Source: Mycolicibacterium flavescens (GTDB taxonomy: Bacteria > Actinomycetota > Actinomycetes > Mycobacteriales > Mycobacteriaceae). Taken from it: a stretch of 64,000 nucleotides of DNA. The notes below the pieces were generated by a model. That model saw only the letters and a program-made list of their open reading frames with translations. It searched no databases and was not told where the DNA came from. A program made the position numbers and the translations under genes. Location: assembly GCA_900637135.1 (NCBI GenBank), contig LR134353.1, forward strand, positions 3,472,001-3,536,000. The letters are read 5' to 3'. Shown here piece by piece: positions 59,646-64,000 of this stretch; the first letter of the stretch is position 1; each line of letters begins with the position of its first letter.

Positions 59646-60649
59646 CCATGCTCGCCGAACTCAAGGCACGGTTGGCGAAAACCACGCCGTTCCAATTGCT
59701 TCCGCGCACCACGTGGTCCGGCCAGCAGCCGACGTACGACGATGCCAAACCGTCGCTGATCCACAGCGCGCTGCGCCGCTCACAGCGCAGGCCGAGCGGA
59801 AACTGGTATGCGTTCGCGGCCAGCGACACCATCGGCAAGCGACCGGTCAGCGCTACGGTCGGCGGAGTCGAACTGGTCGCATGGCGCGGCACCGACGGCA
59901 GTCTCGCGGTCGGCCCGGCAGCCTGCCCGCACCTCGGCGCCGACCTGTCCACCGGGACCGTCGAGTGCGGGACGTTGATCTGCCCGTGGCACGGACTGCG
60001 CTTCGACGGCGGCCGAACCTGGAGCTGGCGGCCCTACCCCGCCCACGACGACGGTGTGCTCGCATGGGTGCGGCTGGACGCAATCGGCGGTGAAAGCCCC
60101 ACGGAGGCACCGATATTGCCGAGGCGACCCGAGGGGCCGCGGCTGTCGGCGGTGACGCGGTTGGTCGGCACCTGCGAGCCCAGCGACGTGATCGCCAACC
60201 GGCTCGATCCGTGGCACGGGGCGTGGTTTCACCCGTATTCGTTCACGCGGCTGGACGTACTGTCGGCGCCGGCGGCCGACGACGATCTCCCTGAAGACGC
60301 CGACCGCTTTCTGGTCGCAGTCACCTTTCACATCGGGCGGCTCGGCGTCCCGGTGATCGCGGAGTTCACCACACCGGAGCCGCGCACCATCACCATGCGC
60401 ATCATCGACGGCGAAGGCGCGGGAAGCGTGGTCGAGACGCACGCGACCCCGCTTGGTCCCGACCGCGACGGCGTGCCCCGCACCGCCGTCATCGAGGCGG
60501 TCATCGCCCATTCCGACCGTCCGGGATTCGCACACGCGCTTCGCGGCGCTCCGATGATCACCCCGTTCATGCGATATGCGGCCACCCGCTTGTGGCGTGA
60601 CGATCTGGCTTACGCCGAACGGCTTTACCGGCAGCGCTCCCGGGCTTGA
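59642..60649 (+). CDS. Rieske oxygenase-like protein (DUF5914 type) of the crt cluster
   Basis: This protein has both centres of a Rieske non-heme iron oxygenase in 335 residues. The N-terminal [2Fe-2S] site has CPH (C95, H97) and CPWHG (C114, H117). A C-terminal domain has D189-x2-H192-x4-H197 (RLDPWHGAWFHPY), the pattern of the mononuclear iron site. The gene overlaps crtU by 4 bp and is probably last in the operon. By analogy to cyanobacteria, where a Rieske-domain enzyme oxidises an aromatic carotenoid made by a CrtU relative, it may hydroxylate or oxidise isorenieratene. An alternative is that it supplies electrons to CrtU. No reductase is encoded nearby. Confidence 0.8.
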   Translation: MTMLAELKARLAKTTPFQLLPRTTWSGQQPTYDDAKPSLIHSALRRSQRRPSGNWYAFAASDTIGKRPVSATVGGVELVAWRGTDGSLAVGPAACPHLGADLSTGTVECGTLICPWHGLRFDGGRTWSWRPYPAHDDGVLAWVRLDAIGGESPTEAPILPRRPEGPRLSAVTRLVGTCEPSDVIANRLDPWHGAWFHPYSFTRLDVLSAPAADDDLPEDADRFLVAVTFHIGRLGVPVIAEFTTPEPRTITMRIIDGEGAGSVVETHATPLGPDRDGVPRTAVIEAVIAHSDRPGFAHALRGAPMITPFMRYAATRLWRDDLAYAERLYRQRSRA

Positions 60650-60652
60650 GCC

Positions 60653-60678
60653 CGTTTTGCGTCGGGTCGCCCGGGTAT
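60653..60678 (+). promoter_or_regulatory. SigF-like promoter of the DUF2945 gene
   Basis: CGTTT (60653-60657), 15 bp and GGGTAT (60673-60678) is a near-perfect SigF-type promoter. The start codon is only 9 bp after the -10 element, so the transcript would be leaderless or nearly so. Confidence 0.65.
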
Positions 60679-60687
60679 ACCGCCGAG

Positions 60688-60897
60688 ATGAGCAAGGACA
60701 TCCGCAAGGGCGACAAGGTGCAGTGGAAGAGTCACGGCACCACCGTCACCGGGACGGTCGAAGAGAAGATCACCTCGGGCACCGAGGCCGCGGGTCGCAC
60801 GGTGCGCGCCGACTCCGACAACCCGCAGTACCGGGTGCGCAGCGACAAGAGCGGCCGCGACGCGGTGCACAAGCCGGAATCGCTGAAGAAGAAGTAG
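60688..60897 (+). CDS. DUF2945 (HVA1/TUDOR-like) small protein
   Basis: The 69-residue protein belongs to the DUF2945 family, small beta-barrel proteins common in bacteria and fungi. The sequence opens MSKDIRKGDKVQWKSHGTTV, continues GTVEEKITSGTEAAGRTVRA, and closes PQYRVRSDKSGRDAVHKPESL with a Lys tail. Function is unknown; in actinobacteria the family often travels with DUF3140 genes in stress regulons. Here a DUF3140 fragment follows 3 bp after the stop. The SigF-like promoter fits a stationary-phase or stress role. Confidence 0.85.
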   Translation: MSKDIRKGDKVQWKSHGTTVTGTVEEKITSGTEAAGRTVRADSDNPQYRVRSDKSGRDAVHKPESLKKK

Positions 60898-60900
60898 CGC

Positions 60901-61017
60901 ATGCGCAAGGGCGTCGGATATGCGCGCCGCCATCTGGCCCAGCGGCCGAACGGCGACATCGAGGACTCGGCGTGGCGCTACTCGTTGATGAACTGGGGCC
61001 ACGACCCCTTCAAGTGA
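60901..61017 (+). pseudogene. C-terminal fragment of a DUF3140 gene
   Basis: A 38-codon frame reads MRKGVGYARRHLAQRPNGDI, then EDSAWRYSLMNWGHDPFK and stop. From memory of the family, this is the last third of DUF3140 proteins (about 100 residues), which commonly end in AQRP-GD-WRYSLMNWGHDP. The preceding two thirds are not present in any frame upstream, where the intact DUF2945 gene ends 3 bp before. Third positions are still almost all G/C, so loss is recent or the fragment is still translated. It overlaps the 3' end of idi, on the opposite strand, by 40 bp. Confidence 0.6.
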
Positions 61018-61553
61018 GGCTCGTCGAGCAGAGGTATCTGCTCCATGGCCCACGGGCTGATCGACCAGGGCAACCCGACCGCCGAGCGCAACTGATCCCA
61101 GGAAACCCACATCCACTCCATGACCTCACCCGGATCGGGCCGCAACCGCCCGTCACAGCGGGCGACGAACACCGGACAGATCTCGTTCTCGACCGTGCCG
61201 TCGGCGGCGACCGCGCGGTACCGGAAGTCGGGCAGCACACACACCGGGGATTGGATCGATATGCCCAACTCCTGGCGGGCGCGGCGGCGCACCGCATCCT
61301 CGACCTGCTCCCCCGGTGCCGGGTGCCCGCAGAACGAGTTGGACCATACCCCCGGCCAGGTCGTCTTGTTCAGCGCGCGACGGGTCAACAGCACCCGACC
61401 GTCGGCATCGAACAGATAGCACGAAAAACCGAGGTGAAGCGGGGTCGCCGCGTGGTGGACACTCGTTTTGGCGGCGCTGCCGATCTGCCGCCCCTCTTCG
61501 TCGAGAAGGACGACGCACTCACCGGTCGTGGCCATGGTCGTCGGCGTGCTCAC
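60978..61553 (-). CDS. idi: Isopentenyl-diphosphate delta-isomerase, type I
   Basis: Idi interconverts IPP and DMAPP, balancing precursors for CrtE. The 191-residue Nudix-fold protein has the active-site Cys in WSNSFCGHPAPGE, the Nudix helix EDAVRRRARQELGI and the catalytic Glu region VENEICPVF. GTG at 61553 is chosen because AGGTG lies 8 bp upstream; a GTG at 61562 lacks one. It is transcribed toward the crt operon and has its own SigF-like promoter and tandem-repeat operator. M. tuberculosis keeps idi elsewhere (Rv1745c); here it is part of the pigment locus. Confidence 0.93.
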   Translation of the reverse strand: MSTPTTMATTGECVVLLDEEGRQIGSAAKTSVHHAATPLHLGFSCYLFDADGRVLLTRRALNKTTWPGVWSNSFCGHPAPGEQVEDAVRRRARQELGISIQSPVCVLPDFRYRAVAADGTVENEICPVFVARCDGRLRPDPGEVMEWMWVSWDQLRSAVGLPWSISPWAMEQIPLLDEPHLKGSWPQFINE

Positions 61554-61570
61554 TGCAGACACCTCATGTG

Positions 61571-61594
61571 TGTACCCAAATCCGCCGGGCTAAC
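61571..61594 (-). promoter_or_regulatory. SigF-like promoter of idi
   Basis: On the minus strand GGTT (61591-61594), 14 bp and GGGTAC (61571-61576) mirror the crtE promoter. The -35 element overlaps the end of operator B, so regulator binding would compete directly with the polymerase. Confidence 0.5.
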
Positions 61595-61612
61595 CGACGC
61601 ATAGACGATGCA
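61593..61612 (-). promoter_or_regulatory. Tandem 11-bp repeat operator B, upstream of idi
   Basis: On the minus strand TGCA-N6-ATGCGT-C-GGT matches operator A at every specified position. The TGCR cores start at 61612 and 61601, 11 bp apart. It lies in the 65-bp gap between the merR stop and idi and overlaps the idi -35 element. Confidence 0.6.
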
Positions 61613-61618
61613 ACCCGG

Positions 61619-62455
61619 TCATGAGGCGCCCACACACCAATCGACGGCCTCACGCAGGCTGTGCACGCGCGCGGCCGGGCCGACGCCGGCGGCCGCGTCC
61701 CACCCGGTGCCGCCGAGCGCGACGTCGGTTTCCGCGCTGGCCGCTGCGACCATATCCATGTCGGCAGTATCGGAGGTGTGTGACCACAGCACCACCCGGG
61801 CGGAAGGCGTCACCCTGCCGATCGCCTCGGTCAAGGCCGCGACCGGAACGTCGGCGCCGAGCATCAGCGCACCGCGCCGACGTTCGGAGAGGGCGGCGCG
61901 AAGCGCTTCGAGCGGCAGGACATGCGCTTCGCGCGCGGTGCAGGCCAGGATGACCGCTGTCGAGGCGTCGATGCGCATGAGCGGTGCTGCGTGCAGTGAG
62001 CGCGACACCGCCCACGACAGCGCGTGTTCGACGTCGACGCAGCCGCCGTCCTCGTCCTGCTGGGTGACGATGGCCGCGAACGCCGGCCGCACCATCAGGT
62101 CCCATGTGTCGACAACCCCGAAGTGACGCAGGTGGGTGTCCAGGAGTCGACCCAACGCGGCGAGGTCCAGTTCGAATGCGGCCGACAGCAGCGCCTCGAC
62201 ATCGCCGCGTCGCGGCGCGACGGACCCGGACGCGAGGCGGGCGGCGCTGCGGGCGCTGGTGCCCTGCCCGATGAGCTGGTGCATGTGCTGCACGACGGCG
62301 ATGTCGTTGTCGCTGTAGAGCCGGTGTCGTCCGGGGCGGTGCTGCGATGGCCCGACCCCGTAGCGCTGGCTCCAGCTGCGCAGGGTCGCAGTCGGCACGC
62401 CGACGCGCTCGGCCACCACGCGGACGGTGTACCGCGGTGTGTCAGCGTCATTCAT
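61619..62455 (-). CDS. MerR-family regulator, CarH/LitR-like
   Basis: This 278-residue regulator has an N-terminal MerR winged helix (YTVRVVAERVGVPTATLRSW, then RPGRHRLYSDNDI), a helical bundle (about 85-160) and a Rossmann-like B12-type domain. CarH/LitR proteins repress carotenoid genes in the dark using adenosylcobalamin. Key residues are partly kept: H178 in REAHVLP matches the lower cobalt ligand, and E143-H144 match the second part of the W-x9-EH motif. The Trp is Q133 and the photochemical His is D134. It may sense cobalamin without the usual light adduct, or another signal. It is the likely ligand of operators A, B and C. Confidence 0.85.
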   Translation of the reverse strand: MNDADTPRYTVRVVAERVGVPTATLRSWSQRYGVGPSQHRPGRHRLYSDNDIAVVQHMHQLIGQGTSARSAARLASGSVAPRRGDVEALLSAAFELDLAALGRLLDTHLRHFGVVDTWDLMVRPAFAAIVTQQDEDGGCVDVEHALSWAVSRSLHAAPLMRIDASTAVILACTAREAHVLPLEALRAALSERRRGALMLGADVPVAALTEAIGRVTPSARVVLWSHTSDTADMDMVAAASAETDVALGGTGWDAAAGVGPAARVHSLREAVDWCVGAS

Positions 62456-62521
62456 GGGGCCTGCTCACTGGGGTTTCGGCCTAGCGAGGGTTCACCGATC
62501 GCGCGCCGGGCAAACCATCAA

Positions 62522-62541
62522 TGCGAAAGCGATGCATCAGT
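62522..62541 (+). promoter_or_regulatory. Tandem 11-bp repeat operator C, merR divergent gap
   Basis: TGCG-N6-ATGCAT-C-AGT; the TGCR cores start at 62522 and 62533, again 11 bp apart. It lies between the merR start (62455) and the start of the divergent gene (62589), where one site could control both and give autoregulation. Confidence 0.55.
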
Positions 62542-62588
62542 TCGTTATGTGGACATGGCTGCGGCTCGAAGCGGGTACTTGTAGCCCC

Positions 62589-63026
62589 ATGACCGATCAG
62601 CAGAAGGACGAACAGCACAGCCGCCCCGAGGGACTCGACGACGCGACCGTCGAGGCGGTCGGCGGGGTCTCGGAGGCATTGGAGTGGGTGGAACGCGCAC
62701 GCGGACATCTGTATTCGTTCCACCAGCTGATGGGTCGCGCAGACCTTCTGCTGGGCGAGGCTTGTGACAAGTTGCGCGACGCCGGCCACGACGGTGTCGC
62801 CGAACGTCTGGAGTCCGAACTCGTCGGCCGCAACGTGCTGTACGGCCGTTGGACGTTCCAGATCGTCGAGGACTTCGACGACAGCTACTGGTCGGTGTTC
62901 CGCGACCACGAACGCCAAGTGCGCGACGCGCTGCAGCAGGGCCGCAGGCACGTGTTCGAGTCCGAAATGAAGGAGCGGCGCCGCACCCAGGGTCGCCCCG
63001 GGCACGAGCACCGCCCCGACGAGTAG
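62589..63026 (+). CDS. Conserved hypothetical protein divergent from merR
   Basis: I do not recognise a named family. The 145-residue, soluble, acidic/basic-mixed protein is mostly helical: ATVEAVGGVSEALEWVERAR, GHLYSFHQLMGRADLLLGEA, ERLESELVGRNVLYGRWTFQ and DSYWSVFRDHERQVRDALQQ. It ends in a charged tail (MKERRRTQGRPGHEHRPDE). ATG at 62589 sits 11 bp after a GGGTAC element (62573-62578), so a near-leaderless SigF-type transcript is possible, though no good -35 is seen. Operator C lies upstream. Its location makes it a candidate member of the pigment/light-stress regulon, but no role can be read from sequence. Confidence 0.75.
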   Translation: MTDQQKDEQHSRPEGLDDATVEAVGGVSEALEWVERARGHLYSFHQLMGRADLLLGEACDKLRDAGHDGVAERLESELVGRNVLYGRWTFQIVEDFDDSYWSVFRDHERQVRDALQQGRRHVFESEMKERRRTQGRPGHEHRPDE

Positions 63027-63027
63027 T

Positions 63028-63076
63028 GATTTCGGTGTCGTCGGTGCCGCTGAGCGCAACCAACTACACCGAAATC
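63028..63076. terminator. Inverted repeat between convergent genes
   Basis: GATTTCGGTGT (63028-63038) and ACACCGAAATC (63066-63076) form an 11-bp stem with a 27-bp loop between the hypothetical gene stop and the ilvC stop. A plausible bidirectional terminator. Confidence 0.55.
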
Positions 63077-63083
63077 GCCGAAG

Positions 63084-64000
<917 letters not shown>

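Noticed and set aside
53145..60649. Cluster making C50 carotenoids (decaprenoxanthin type) through CrtYe/Yf-like cyclases
   Set aside because: No CrtEb-like prenyltransferase is present, and crtU follows the cyclase, which fits beta-ring formation and aromatisation instead.

Overview
The window is one continuous stretch of actinobacterial chromosome. Gene content and order follow the Mycobacterium tuberculosis interval Rv2915c to Rv3001c closely: ffh, glnD-glnB-amt, ftsY, smc, mutM, rnc, coaD, pyc, recG, ung, thiL, ddl, fbiD, ppk1, mutT1, hupB, leuDC, gltX, leuB, serA, ilvC. Third codon positions are strongly G/C. The large PDIM/phenolic-glycolipid locus that M. tuberculosis carries between sepIVA and coaD is absent, and a complete carotenoid cluster sits before ilvC. 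Together these point to a pigmented, environmental, probably fast-growing Mycobacterium/Mycolicibacterium species.

Layout. 1-5 kb: an amidohydrolase cut by the left edge, then ffh. 2.4-6.8 kb: the nitrogen-control operon amt-glnB-glnD, with a GlnR-type box upstream of amt. 6.9-15.7 kb: ftsY, smc, acylphosphatase, an OsmC-like protein, mutM, rnc, a YceD-like protein and sepIVA. 16-17.7 kb: a hemerythrin-like protein behind a SigF-like promoter, then coaD and rsmD. 17.7-26 kb: pyruvate carboxylase, a VKOR/DsbA oxidative-folding pair, a lipase, two tandem aldo-keto reductases and a secreted HNH-type nuclease. 26-37 kb: recG, a DAK2/FakA-like protein, rpmB, a lipoprotein, ung, thiL, ddl, a PLP lyase and gpsA. 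37-44.7 kb: fbiD, ppk1, mutT1, hupB, leuDC and their divergent IclR-type regulator. 44.7-53 kb: tRNA-Glu, tRNA-Gln, gltX, a FAH-family enzyme, an MFS transporter, leuB, serA and a phytoene-dehydrogenase-like FAD protein preceded by a threefold 24-bp repeat.

53.1-62.5 kb is the accessory part. A tightly coupled operon (crtE, crtI, crtB, crtYc, crtYd, a methyltransferase, crtU and a Rieske oxygenase) is followed by a DUF2945 gene, a fragment of a DUF3140 gene, a reversed idi, and a CarH/LitR-like MerR regulator. It encodes all steps from isoprenoid precursors to an aromatic carotenoid of the isorenieratene type. A full Rieske mononuclear-iron oxygenase sits directly after the aromatising enzyme, which suggests a further oxidised product.

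The most interesting regulatory signal I found is a two-unit tandem repeat with 11-bp periodicity (TGCR, 7 bp, TGCR). It occurs upstream of crtE, upstream of idi, and in the divergent gap between the regulator and an uncharacterised gene. That is the arrangement expected for a CarH-type regulator controlling its own regulon. SigF-like promoters (GGTT, 14-15 bp, GGGTAN) lie beside two of these sites, and also precede the DUF2945 and hemerythrin genes. The window ends inside ilvC.
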